Origin: Alphaproteobacteria bacterium
Lineage (GTDB): Bacteria; Pseudomonadota; Alphaproteobacteria; UBA2136; UBA6156
Assembly (NCBI GenBank): GCA_027490875.1
Contig: JAIXXE010000100.1
Location: 1-13,182 of the forward strand
Direction of reading: 5' to 3'
Length of the DNA stretch: 13,182 nt
Notes under the pieces: model-generated
The model's input: only the letters and a program-made list of their open reading frames with translations
Database searches by the model: none
What the model was told of the DNA's origin: nothing
Shown here: positions 5,704 through 12,683 of the stretch, piece after piece
How the letters are laid out: each line of letters opens with the position of its first letter
Position numbering within the stretch: the stretch's first letter is position 1
Position numbers and translations under genes: made by a program

Positions 5704-7230
5704 TTACAACGTTGGCAGATGTTCAATCACCACGCGAGCTTCAGTGGCCAAGCGTGCGCGCTTTTCGGGGGTGAACTTCCCTAACGTGGCGTAGGGGTAA
5801 GCCAAACGGGGGTTGCCACGCAGCGTACCTTCATGACGCATTAAAAAACCCCAGTACAGGCGGTTAAATGGGCAGGCCTTAGGCCCTTCCTTGAGGGCTA
5901 CATCGTAGGCGCATGTTCCGCAATAGTTGCTCATTTTGTTAATGTAAGCACCACTGGCAGCATAGGGCTTGCTGGCCATCACGCCACCGTCGCCAAACAG
6001 GGCCATACCCAGCGTGTTGGGCAATTCTACCCACTCGTAGGCATCAATATAAACCAGGAGATACCAGCGGCAGACTTCTTCAACATCCAGCCCCGCCAAC
6101 AACGCAAAGTTACCAATCACCATGAGGCGCTGAATGTGGTGGGCGTAGGCATTATCGCGGGTTTCGGTAATCGCCTGATGCAGACAATTCATGCGCGTGT
6201 CACCACTCCAGAACCATGCGGGCAACGGCGTGGTGGCGGCGAGCGAATTCCGCGTGGCGTAGTGCGGCATATGCAGCCAATAGATACCCCGCACGTACTC
6301 GCGCCAACCTAACACTTGGCGCACAAACCCTTCCACCGCCGCCAAGGGTGCTTCGCCGGCACGGTAGGCGGCTTCGGCTGCCCAACAGACTTCCTCGGCC
6401 ACCAACAGGCCGCAGTTCAGGTACATGGAAATGAGTGAGTGGAACAGGTAAGGCTGGCCCTGCACCATGGCATCTTGATAGCGCCCAAAGTAGGGCAAGC
6501 GGTGCTGTAAAAAGTGGGACAGATGCTCCAACGCCTCGGCCCGGGTCACGCCGTACCGAAAGCCCTCCAGCCGCCCAAAATGGTGGCCAAACCGTGCGGC
6601 CACCAAGGCCAGCACCTCCTTGGTCGTCGCGTCGGGTTGGCTGATGGGAATGGCGGGCGGCGGTACGGCCCCGTCGTAGGCGCTGCGGTTGTCGGCATCG
6701 TAATTCCATTGGCCACCTTCGGGGTCTTCGCCGTCCATCAGCAGGCCGGTTTTGCGGCGCAGTTCCCGATAGAAAAACTCCATCCGCAGCTGCTTGCGGC
6801 CTGTGGCATGGGTCTTAAACTCGGCATGGCTGGCAAAAAAACGCGTGTCGGGCAGAATCTCGACCGGCACGCCCAAACTGGTCTGCCACTGCTTGAACAC
6901 TTCCAGCACCCGCCATTCGCCGGGTTCGGTCACAACCACGCGTGTGGCATCAAGCTCCCGCACCGCGCGGGCTACTTCGCCGTCAAAGCTGCCGCTGTTG
7001 GCAGGGTCATCCAGCTTTACGTAGCGCACGGCCTTACCCGCCGCCTGTAGCTCTGCCGCAAAGTGGCGCATGGCAGCAAATAAAAAAGCAATCTTTTGGG
7101 GGTGATGCGGGACGTAGGTAGCCTCTTCTTGCACCTCTGCCAGCAGCAACACGTCATCGGGTGCCGCCGTGGTTATAAGGGGAAGCGTGGCGGTTAACTG
7201 GTCGGCCAGAATGAGGCGAAGCGCAGGCAT
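5704..7230 (-). CDS. phrB: Iron-sulfur (6-4) photolyase, PhrB / FeS-BCP type
   Basis: A 508-residue flavoprotein of the group first called deoxyribodipyrimidine photolyase-related proteins. These bind FAD, a lumazine antenna and a [4Fe-4S] cluster, and repair (6-4) photoproducts with light. With the start at 7230 the cysteines Cys349, Cys437, Cys440 and Cys453 have exactly the spacing of the cluster ligands of Agrobacterium PhrB (350, 438, 441, 454 as I remember them), and the AHH pair at 364-365 matches its active-site histidines. Other landmarks are the N-terminal LRLILADQLT strand, HHPQKIAF, the FAD-domain segment VLGWREYVRGIYW, and the NYCGTCAYDV and ACPFNRLYWGF cluster loops. Length equals the family's. 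An in-frame extension to 7305 overlaps rppH and is rejected because LRLILADQLT is the normal N-terminus. It lies 10 bases behind rppH and is probably cotranscribed with it. Confidence 0.94.
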   Translation of the reverse strand: MPALRLILADQLTATLPLITTAAPDDVLLLAEVQEEATYVPHHPQKIAFLFAAMRHFAAELQAAGKAVRYVKLDDPANSGSFDGEVARAVRELDATRVVVTEPGEWRVLEVFKQWQTSLGVPVEILPDTRFFASHAEFKTHATGRKQLRMEFFYRELRRKTGLLMDGEDPEGGQWNYDADNRSAYDGAVPPPAIPISQPDATTKEVLALVAARFGHHFGRLEGFRYGVTRAEALEHLSHFLQHRLPYFGRYQDAMVQGQPYLFHSLISMYLNCGLLVAEEVCWAAEAAYRAGEAPLAAVEGFVRQVLGWREYVRGIYWLHMPHYATRNSLAATTPLPAWFWSGDTRMNCLHQAITETRDNAYAHHIQRLMVIGNFALLAGLDVEEVCRWYLLVYIDAYEWVELPNTLGMALFGDGGVMASKPYAASGAYINKMSNYCGTCAYDVALKEGPKACPFNRLYWGFLMRHEGTLRGNPRLAYPYATLGKFTPEKRARLATEARVVIEHLPTL

Positions 7231-7240
7231 AACAAGTGCG

Positions 7241-7903
7241 CTAGAGGTTAAAGGCTTTTTTAACCGCCTTATACACCGGCTTGCGGAAGTCGATGACATG
7301 GGCAATCAGCCAGTCAAACTCTACCCAGGCCAACTGCTCGAACTCGTGGTCGGTCGCCTTGGCCAGATTGGGCAAGCCGGGCTCAAGGTAATCAAACAGA
7401 AACCACTTTTGTGTCTGCCCCACAAACCTGCGCCCGGTGGTAATGGCTGGCGGCAGATAGTAGTCCAGCCACGGCCCATGCTCGCGCAACAGCTTAACGG
7501 CCCGTGGGTCGATGCCCGTTTCCTCACGCAGCTCGCGGTAGGCGGCGGTGGCGGGTCGCTCACGGCCTTCAATCCCGCCTTGCGGCAGCTGCCAAGCCTT
7601 GTCGCCACTGGCGTGGGCGCGCAGGCCTGCTAATACTTTGCCTTGGCCATTACGCACCACCAGCCCAACATTCCGCCTAAGCTTCGCACCAACGCTCCCT
7701 TCGGCCACAGCCGAAGCAGCCACAGGTGAACCCATGGCGGGACGAGGTGGCTGGGCGGGCGGCCCAGCACGGGCTGGTGCTGGGTCAGATCGGGTGGGTT
7801 CCCCTGCCCGAGTGGGCGGTGCGTCTGGGCTTGGCGGATTGCCGTAAGCCCTGCGCTGCCGCCGGTGCCGCGCCCGCTGTTTGGCGGGGCGAAAGCTGTT
7901 CAT
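7241..7903 (-). CDS. rppH: RNA pyrophosphohydrolase RppH (Nudix), with long N-terminal extension
   Basis: RppH removes pyrophosphate from the 5' triphosphate end of RNA and so starts 5'-dependent decay. The Nudix box is complete: GGIEGRE then seven residues then RELREETG (109-130). The RppH signatures WQLPQGGI, GQTQKWFLF and the C-terminal WVEFDWLIAHVIDFRKPVYKAV are present. The core begins about residue 75, as in 160-residue family members. Before it is an unusual extension rich in Arg, Pro and Ala (RRQRR near 14-18, several APPA stretches). The ATG at 7903 has no Shine-Dalgarno; an internal ATG at 7735 (residue 57) would remove most of the extension and also lacks one, so the start is uncertain. 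The gene is followed after 10 bases by the photolyase gene and preceded by a 146-base gap behind the YibQ-like gene. Confidence 0.92.
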   Translation of the reverse strand: MNSFRPAKQRARHRRQRRAYGNPPSPDAPPTRAGEPTRSDPAPARAGPPAQPPRPAMGSPVAASAVAEGSVGAKLRRNVGLVVRNGQGKVLAGLRAHASGDKAWQLPQGGIEGRERPATAAYRELREETGIDPRAVKLLREHGPWLDYYLPPAITTGRRFVGQTQKWFLFDYLEPGLPNLAKATDHEFEQLAWVEFDWLIAHVIDFRKPVYKAVKKAFNL

Positions 7904-7980
7904 GGATTAAGTGTAGTGTGCGCAAGCCAAAAAGGCAAACAAATTGGCACGGTGGCTACGGATTCAATCAGATAAAAAAT

Positions 7981-8012
7981 GCATACTAAGTATACATATA
8001 CTTACGTGATGC
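7981..8012 (-). terminator. AT-rich inverted repeat with T tract, putative terminator or operator
   Basis: The 18-mer TAAGTATACATATACTTA (7987-8004) is an inverted repeat with 8-base arms and a 2-base centre, bordered by GCAT (7981-7984) and ATGC (8009-8012), which extend the dyad imperfectly. On the minus strand it follows the YibQ-like stop by about 40 bases and is followed directly by ATTTTTTATC, which fits a weak, AU-rich intrinsic terminator of the ctpA operon. It also lies about 80-100 bases upstream of rppH, so a repressor operator is an equally fair reading. Its AT richness stands out from the surroundings. Confidence 0.45.
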
Positions 8013-8049
8013 GGTGACACGACCTTTGTACACCTTTTAACTGTATGGA

Positions 8050-9078
8050 TTACTCGTCACGCACGGCTGTACGCAACGGTACCAGTGTAATTCCAGCCTG
8101 CTGCAGCAACGGCAGGTCGCGTTCCAACACGGCCAGTGTTGCGGGCAACGGGTGGCCAATCACCACCACAGGTATACCGCCCACACCACGTTTTTGTGCC
8201 AGCCGAACGGCATACTGTAACTGCGCTCGCACAGCAGCTTCGGTCGGGGCGTGGTCGAGGAAGACATCACGCGCTGCCAAGCCAAGGCCTAGGCCTTTTG
8301 CAGCAGCACGGGTGGCCGTGGGGGCGGCCGTGCGCGAATCCAGAAAATAAAACCCTTGGGCGGCCACTTCGGCCAGCACGTCCCGCATCCCCGCTTCCCA
8401 CTGGGTGAAGCGGCTGCCCATGTGGTTGTTGGCGCCCTCTGCCAAACCTGCCAGCGGCGCCAGATTGGCACGCACCTGCGCAACGATGGTGGCCGAACTC
8501 ATCCCCACCTGCAGCCCCAATGGGCCTAGGGCTGGAGTCCCTTCCGCGTGCGGCTGCGGCTCCATGGGTATATGCACAATCAGGCTATGACCCTTCGATT
8601 TCGCCTGAACAGCCAACGCGTGGGTGGCGGGGGCTTCCACCATAAAGGCCAGCGTAACGGGGGCTGGAAGACTTTGAATTGCCCGTGCCGACAGAGTTGG
8701 CTCCATACCCATATCATCAATCACCAAGGCCAACCTGCCTGCACCTTGCGGGTAAAGGGCCGTGGGCGTTACAGCGTCCGCAGGGCCTGGCCCAACCACG
8801 GGCCCAACCACGGGCGTCAGCGGGGGCAGCTCAACGGGTGGGGCTGGCTCGTTCGCTGGCGGCGTTTCGGTAGGGCTCACCGGCATCGGCAAATAAGGTA
8901 AATCCAGCGGCAATATGGTATTGGGCGCCACGAGGGGCGTGGTGCTGGCTTGACGCCGCACGGGTTCGGGCAGGCGCAGCCAAAGTGCCGCCAACAGCGA
9001 CACCAGCGCCGCTGCCGCCACCGCGCCAAACACCATCCAACCCCATGGCGGAATTGGTCCGGGCCCCTGCGCTGCCAT
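8050..9078 (-). CDS. Divergent polysaccharide deacetylase family protein (YibQ-like)
   Basis: A 342-residue membrane-anchored protein: one N-terminal membrane helix (about 14-35), a Pro-rich linker (40-105), then the deacetylase-fold domain from residue 115. Family landmarks are ALVIDDMGM (117-125), LIVHIPMEP (166-174), GANNHMGSRFT (215-225), FLDSRT (245-250), DVFLDH (271-276) and VIGHP (306-310). The domain is related to polysaccharide (chitin) deacetylases; the cellular role of this group is not well defined, but it is regularly found beside ctpA and murein-hydrolase activator genes, which points to the envelope. The active domain should face the periplasm. It starts 12 bases after the ctpA stop and is probably translated from the same transcript. 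No strong Shine-Dalgarno is seen. Confidence 0.92.
   Translation of the reverse strand: MAAQGPGPIPPWGWMVFGAVAAAALVSLLAALWLRLPEPVRRQASTTPLVAPNTILPLDLPYLPMPVSPTETPPANEPAPPVELPPLTPVVGPVVGPGPADAVTPTALYPQGAGRLALVIDDMGMEPTLSARAIQSLPAPVTLAFMVEAPATHALAVQAKSKGHSLIVHIPMEPQPHAEGTPALGPLGLQVGMSSATIVAQVRANLAPLAGLAEGANNHMGSRFTQWEAGMRDVLAEVAAQGFYFLDSRTAAPTATRAAAKGLGLGLAARDVFLDHAPTEAAVRAQLQYAVRLAQKRGVGGIPVVVIGHPLPATLAVLERDLPLLQQAGITLVPLRTAVRDE
8789..8812. repeat. Two tandem copies of a 12-base unit inside the YibQ-like linker
   Basis: GGCCCAACCACG occurs twice in a row and encodes VVGP-VVGP in the Pro-rich linker of the deacetylase-family protein. The unit length keeps the frame, so copy-number change would lengthen or shorten the linker by four residues. 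Confidence 0.9.
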
Positions 9079-9090
9079 GGGTTAGGCCGA

Positions 9091-10443
9091 CTACTTTACG
9101 ACGGGCGCTGGTTCGGCAACCAAGGTTTGTAACACCTTCAAGGCGCGGTCCAGCTGGGCATCGGGTTTGCCGTCCAGCCCTGCCAGGGTATTGGATGGCG
9201 CAGGTTGCTTGAACGCAGCATAGATGCTGGCGGGCACATCAGTCCGCTTGGGTCGGGTATCGGAGACTGCCGCGGTGACCGCAACATCCAAGTGTCCTTT
9301 CAGGGTTGCTTCGCTGGGGAAGTCTTCATCTTCCAGCTGCATGCGTTCCTGCTCGGGCGTTTTGAGCGGTTTTACCACCAAATCCGGCACAATCCCGTGG
9401 GCCTGAATGCTGGTGCCGCTTGGGGTATAGTAAAGCGCAGTGGTCAGGCGCATGCCGGTATCGCCTGGCAGTTCAAAAATTGTCTGAACACTGCCCTTGC
9501 CAAAGCTCTTGGTGCCCAGCACCACGGCACGGCGGTGGTCTTGCAAGGCACCAGCCACAATTTCGGCCGCGCTGGCACTGCCCCCATTGATAAGCACCAC
9601 GATGGGCTTGCCCTTCATAATATCGCCATCACGGGCGGTATAGCGCGTGTCTTGCCCCGCAATACGGCCACGTGTGGAGACAATCTCGCCTTCATCCAAA
9701 AAGTCGTCCGAGACCTCAATCGCCTGTTGCAGCAGGCCGCCCGGGTTGTTGCGTAAATCCAGAATCAGTCCCTTGAGTGGCCCCTTGTTTTGGGTTTCCA
9801 GCGTCTTGAGGTGATCGAGCAGCGTGCTCTCGGTAAAATCGTTAAAGGTAGAAATCCGTAATTGCCCAAGGCCCGGTTCCAGCAGGCGGCTCTTTACCGG
9901 CTTAACCTGAATCACCGCGCGGGTAATCGTCACGGGGAAGGTCCGCTTTTCATCTTCGCGCAGAATCAGCAGGCGCACACTAGAGCCCGGCTTGCCGCGC
10001 ATCATGTCTACCGCATCCTTAAGGGTCAGGCCCTGTACATCGCGCGGGCCAATCCGGATAATCAGGTCACCACTCATCAACCCCGCCGCCGCTGCGGGCG
10101 TATCTTCAATCGGGCTGACGACCTTCACCAGGCCGCCTTCCATGGTCACTTCAATTCCCAGGCCGCCAAACTCGCCTTGGGTGCTTTGTTTCAGCTCCTG
10201 AAAGTCATCCTTGTTCATATAGGCGCTGTGGGGGTCGAGACTGGTCAACATGCCGTTAATCGCATGCTCAATCACGGTGGTCTCAGTGACCGATTCCACA
10301 TAGCTGGTCCGGATTTTCTCAAGCACATGGGCAAACACATCCAGCTTTTCGTAAACCGCTGGGTCGACCACCCGGCCCTGAGCCTGTGCCAACACAGGGA
10401 GCGTGAGAAGTGCCGTGGTCATCAGAGCCCGAACGAGGTGCAT
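9091..10443 (-). CDS. ctpA: C-terminal processing peptidase (S41, CtpA/Prc family)
   Basis: A 450-residue periplasmic serine protease. The signal peptide MHLVRALMTTALLTLPVLAQAQ is followed by an N-terminal helical domain with DPHSAYM, a PDZ domain (GGLGIEVTMEGGLVKVV to GKPGSSVRLLI) and the S41 catalytic core with LILDLRNNPGG. The catalytic serine lies in NGGSASAAEI (Ser291), the lysine in SFGKGSVQ (Lys316, with Gln320), at the same spacing as in CtpB (309/334/338). Such proteases trim or degrade periplasmic proteins and peptidoglycan hydrolases. I chose the ATG at 10443 because it begins the signal peptide and has AAAAGG 7 bases upstream; an in-frame upstream extension to 10503 would bury the signal peptide. 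First gene of the minus-strand run, divergent from rsfS. Confidence 0.96.
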   Translation of the reverse strand: MHLVRALMTTALLTLPVLAQAQGRVVDPAVYEKLDVFAHVLEKIRTSYVESVTETTVIEHAINGMLTSLDPHSAYMNKDDFQELKQSTQGEFGGLGIEVTMEGGLVKVVSPIEDTPAAAAGLMSGDLIIRIGPRDVQGLTLKDAVDMMRGKPGSSVRLLILREDEKRTFPVTITRAVIQVKPVKSRLLEPGLGQLRISTFNDFTESTLLDHLKTLETQNKGPLKGLILDLRNNPGGLLQQAIEVSDDFLDEGEIVSTRGRIAGQDTRYTARDGDIMKGKPIVVLINGGSASAAEIVAGALQDHRRAVVLGTKSFGKGSVQTIFELPGDTGMRLTTALYYTPSGTSIQAHGIVPDLVVKPLKTPEQERMQLEDEDFPSEATLKGHLDVAVTAAVSDTRPKRTDVPASIYAAFKQPAPSNTLAGLDGKPDAQLDRALKVLQTLVAEPAPVVK

Positions 10444-10463
10444 GGTATCGCCTTTTCTTGAAT

Positions 10464-10493
10464 GTATTAGGGCCACCCTACCCACAAACCCAA
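10464..10493 (-). promoter_or_regulatory. Candidate ctpA promoter
   Basis: Read on the minus strand, TTGGGT (complement of 10488-10493) and TAATAC (complement of 10464-10469) are 18 bases apart, and the transcript would begin a few bases before the AAAAGG ribosome site of ctpA. Match to the consensus is moderate only. Confidence 0.3.
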
Positions 10494-10583
10494 GGCCCCA
10501 CAAGAGTAAGAGAGGTGCTTTTTAACCCACAGCTGACGCCCCGCTTAGCAGCAGAATGTTTCGCAAATTGTTTCAAGGGCGCC

Positions 10584-10623
10584 ACACCCCTAACGGCCCC
10601 CCGGGGGGTGTCAGGGCGGGGGG
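10584..10623. repeat. GC-run block with overlapping inverted repeats
   Basis: CCCCCCGGGGGG (10597-10608) is a perfect palindrome. ACACCCC (10584-10590) also pairs with GGGGTGT (10605-10611). Three G runs follow one another (10603-10608, 10614-10616, 10618-10623), so a G-quadruplex on the plus strand is conceivable. It lies about 90-160 bases upstream of rsfS. Confidence 0.55.
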
Positions 10624-10698
10624 CTTGCGGCTTGTGCCGAAATCTATAAGAATGCAGATGATGGCCCCTTCTCCATCGCTCCCCTTCAACCTTGGTCA

Positions 10699-10703
10699 AA
10701 GGA
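10699..10703 (+). promoter_or_regulatory. Ribosome binding site that suggests a CTG start for rsfS
   Basis: AAGGA stands 7 bases before CTG at 10711, which is in frame with rsfS and open all the way. No other Shine-Dalgarno-like sequence stands at a working distance from any ATG, GTG or TTG in this frame. Initiation at CTG would give a protein beginning MTRLSSAAPRW. Confidence 0.4.
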
Positions 10704-10743
10704 TACATCTCTGACACGCCTGAGCAGCGCCGCACCGCGTTGG

Positions 10744-11094
10744 GTGCCCAACCCCTCCCCCGCCGGGAGCCCTCCTTCAGCGACCTTGGCTCAAGCCGTT
10801 CTCCATATCCTGGAAGATCATAAGGCAAACGATCCACTCATTCTTAATATCAGCCGTACCAGCAGCTTTACCGACTTTCTGGTCATCGCCAGCGGCACCA
10901 GCAGCCGCCATGTTGGGGCACTGGGCGACGCCGTGCAGGAAGCTTTTACTCATGAAAACCTAAGCACCGAAGGTCTGCAGGGCAGCGAGTGGGTGGTGAT
11001 AGACCTCGGCAGCGTGGTGGTGCACCTGTTTACGCCAGAAAAGCGCAGCCTGTATAATCTGGAAAAGCTCTGGAGCTACCCACCCAGCGCCTAG
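10744..11094 (+). CDS. rsfS: Ribosomal silencing factor RsfS
   Basis: RsfS binds ribosomal protein L14 on the large subunit and blocks subunit joining when nutrients are short. The domain is complete: LAQAVLHILEDHKANDPLILNI, then SSFTDFLVIASGTSSRHVGALGDAV, and the diagnostic end GSEWVVIDLGSVVVHLFTPEKRSLYNLEKLW (segments listed separately). Length is normal (about 116-127 residues). The GTG at 10744 is the first conventional start in frame but has no ribosome site; CTG at 10711 has one, so the N-terminus may be 11 residues longer. In most Alphaproteobacteria rlmH follows; here the next gene is convergent and unrelated. Upstream, ctpA is divergent. Confidence 0.93.
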   Translation: MPNPSPAGSPPSATLAQAVLHILEDHKANDPLILNISRTSSFTDFLVIASGTSSRHVGALGDAVQEAFTHENLSTEGLQGSEWVVIDLGSVVVHLFTPEKRSLYNLEKLWSYPPSA

Positions 11095-11105
11095 CTTCCG
11101 GAAGC
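11094..11105. repeat. 12-base perfect palindrome between convergent genes
   Basis: GCTTCCGGAAGC overlaps the last base of the rsfS stop codon and lies in the 43-base gap before the end of the convergent lipoprotein gene. No T tract follows on either strand, so it is not a standard intrinsic terminator. A second weak stem, CCCAG/CTGGG, lies just downstream. Confidence 0.5.
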
Positions 11106-11137
11106 GCCCAGATCTTTCAGCAAAGGCTGGGGGCCCT

Positions 11138-12682
11138 CTAGCGTTTGCCCGTAGCGGGCGCCGAAGCTGGCGCGGAGGCTGGCGCCCCAACCGGCGTAGC
11201 TTGCACAACACCACCCTGCTTGGCACCTTGTTCGGTCACCACCAGCACCCGCGTCTGGTTAAAGGGCGTAAAGGCGAGCCGTAGCCCATGAACCTGCTGC
11301 ACCTGAAGGTTTAGCTGCGTTAAAATTTCTCCAACTGTCGCTTCAGCCGTGAGGCTCCAGCGCTCCTGCAGCAGCTTTTGACCCTGTTTCCCCAACTGCC
11401 ATTCAGCCCGCCAAGCCCCACTATGCGGCGCAGCCTGCTGCAACACTTCGGTCAGAATATCGGGCAGCGTACGTTCGCGGGCCTCTAGCACCACCGGCGC
11501 CTCGGTCAACGGCAAGTCGGCGGTGGCCGCAGGGCCAGCCTTAGGCTCCAGCCTGTCTTGGCGCGCCAGCAGAACTTCATCCATCAAGGCATTGGCCTGG
11601 GCGTGCAGGCGGGTGGCTTCCGCTAACTGGTCATTTTGGGTATCCAGGCGCGCGGCGGTAGCCAGGGCTTGGGCTTCAGCCACCTTGGCAGCCGCTTCCA
11701 AGATTAAATCCCGACGGTTGCTCTCGGCTTGTTTTTCGGCCAACTGCAAACTGCCGGAAAGGGTGGCAATCCGTTCGCCCATGGCCGCTTCCTGACGCGT
11801 CTTCTGTTCCTCCAGTCGGCTGGCTAATTGCTCGAACTGCTGGGCCCGCGATTGCGCGGTGGCCAGCTCGCTTTGCAGGCGATTCTGTTCCTGCTGCCAC
11901 GCGTCGCGATTCGCCTGCGTGAGCGCACGATTCTGGGCCGAGTCGGCCAGCGTATTTTCGTGGCGCCGCCGTTCGTCTTCCAGCAGGCGTTCGCGGTCGC
12001 GCAGTTGCGCTGCCAAGCTTGCAGCAGCGGCGCCGCTGCTTTGTTCTACGGCGGCGGTGACCATGCGATTGAGGCTACGAGTATCGGCTTCCAAGGGGCT
12101 TTCTGCAGCCACGGCACGCACAGCATCGTGGCGTTGCCAGCGGGTGAGAATATCGCTGAGTGGGTCGCCGCTCGCGGCGTCAGCTTGGGCTTCGGTCAAG
12201 CTTTCGGTCACGGTAATGGCGGGGATGGCCGCCAGCGACCCCATGGGTGTGCGGGCACTGCTGGCGGGGCTATCCAGCCGCTCATCCAAAATGGTGCCGA
12301 AGCTGTCGTGCACTCGAATGCTGATGAGGGGGTCGGCTTGGCGCTGGCCGGTGGGGCGACTGCCGTCAAACAGCAAGGTCGCGGCGTCGCAGGGTTCGCC
12401 ATTGGCGTCAAACAAGCGGGTCTGTACGCCGCGGCTGGTTTCTATCTGCACCCCAAGCCCCGGGCCATAGCAGTCGGCCACCTGCCCGACTTCGGCCGAG
12501 CGCGGCTGCGCCCCGGGCAACATACGGGTACGGGCGATTTCTATGCCGCCGTCACCCCGCTGCGGCGCCTGGAACACCGCCAATGGGCCACGTGGTTTGG
12601 TGGTGGTAAGCCAACCGCACCCCGTTAATGCGGTTGCTGCCACCAGGGCAGCCAAACACGTACGGTGCGATACCAGAGCCAT
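11138..12682 (-). CDS. Lipoprotein with coiled coil and TcpQ/DotD-like C-terminal domain
   Basis: A 514-residue protein. The signal peptide ends in the lipobox LTGC (Cys22), so it should be lipid-anchored, probably in the outer membrane. Residues 30-200 form a region with two cysteines (71 and 98) and no motif I recognise. Residues 221-370 are a long Gln/Glu/Arg/Ala-rich coiled coil. Residues 397-484 are a small alpha/beta domain (TLPDILTEVLQQA, WRAEWQLG, WSLTAEATVGEIL, GLRLAFTPFNQTRVLVVTE) that resembles TcpQ/PilL/DotD C-terminal domains, related to secretin N-domains. The tail is APASAPASAPATGKR. The upstream gene carries the same domain, and its stop is one base from this ATG, so the two are surely cotranscribed and perhaps translationally coupled. 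It likely belongs to a type IVb pilus or type IVB-like secretion/conjugation apparatus; this is inference. It is convergent with rsfS. Confidence 0.82.
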   Translation of the reverse strand: MALVSHRTCLAALVAATALTGCGWLTTTKPRGPLAVFQAPQRGDGGIEIARTRMLPGAQPRSAEVGQVADCYGPGLGVQIETSRGVQTRLFDANGEPCDAATLLFDGSRPTGQRQADPLISIRVHDSFGTILDERLDSPASSARTPMGSLAAIPAITVTESLTEAQADAASGDPLSDILTRWQRHDAVRAVAAESPLEADTRSLNRMVTAAVEQSSGAAAASLAAQLRDRERLLEDERRRHENTLADSAQNRALTQANRDAWQQEQNRLQSELATAQSRAQQFEQLASRLEEQKTRQEAAMGERIATLSGSLQLAEKQAESNRRDLILEAAAKVAEAQALATAARLDTQNDQLAEATRLHAQANALMDEVLLARQDRLEPKAGPAATADLPLTEAPVVLEARERTLPDILTEVLQQAAPHSGAWRAEWQLGKQGQKLLQERWSLTAEATVGEILTQLNLQVQQVHGLRLAFTPFNQTRVLVVTEQGAKQGGVVQATPVGAPASAPASAPATGKR

Positions 12683-12683
12683 C

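Larger units (their letters stand above)
10444..10743. other. Divergent intergenic region between ctpA and rsfS
   Basis: About 270-300 bases without a gene I can support. On the left is the ctpA leader. In the middle (10584-10623) is a GC-run block with dyads. On the right a possible minus-10 box TATAAG (10645-10650) faces rsfS without a good minus-35. A short open frame on the minus strand (10478-10837) crosses the region but overlaps rsfS and has no recognisable features. Confidence 0.6.

Noticed and set aside
7231..7305. N-terminal extension of the photolyase into rppH
   Set aside because: The family N-terminus LRLILADQLT starts just after the ATG at 7230, and that start gives the usual PhrB length and cysteine numbering.
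8789..8812. Tandem 12-mer as CRISPR or minisatellite
   Set aside because: Only two contiguous copies inside a coding linker; no spacers and no further copies.
9862..10461. 199-residue open frame opposite ctpA
   Set aside because: Antisense to the S41 protease; His/Arg/Gln-rich with no recognisable domain.
10444..10503. N-terminal extension of CtpA
   Set aside because: It would place 20 residues in front of a normal signal peptide; the ATG at 10443 has a good ribosome site.
11828..12628. 266-residue open frame on the plus strand inside the lipoprotein gene
   Set aside because: It is antisense to a gene with lipobox, coiled coil and a recognisable domain. Its composition (Gly/Ala/Arg-rich, no motifs) is what GC-rich antisense frames give.
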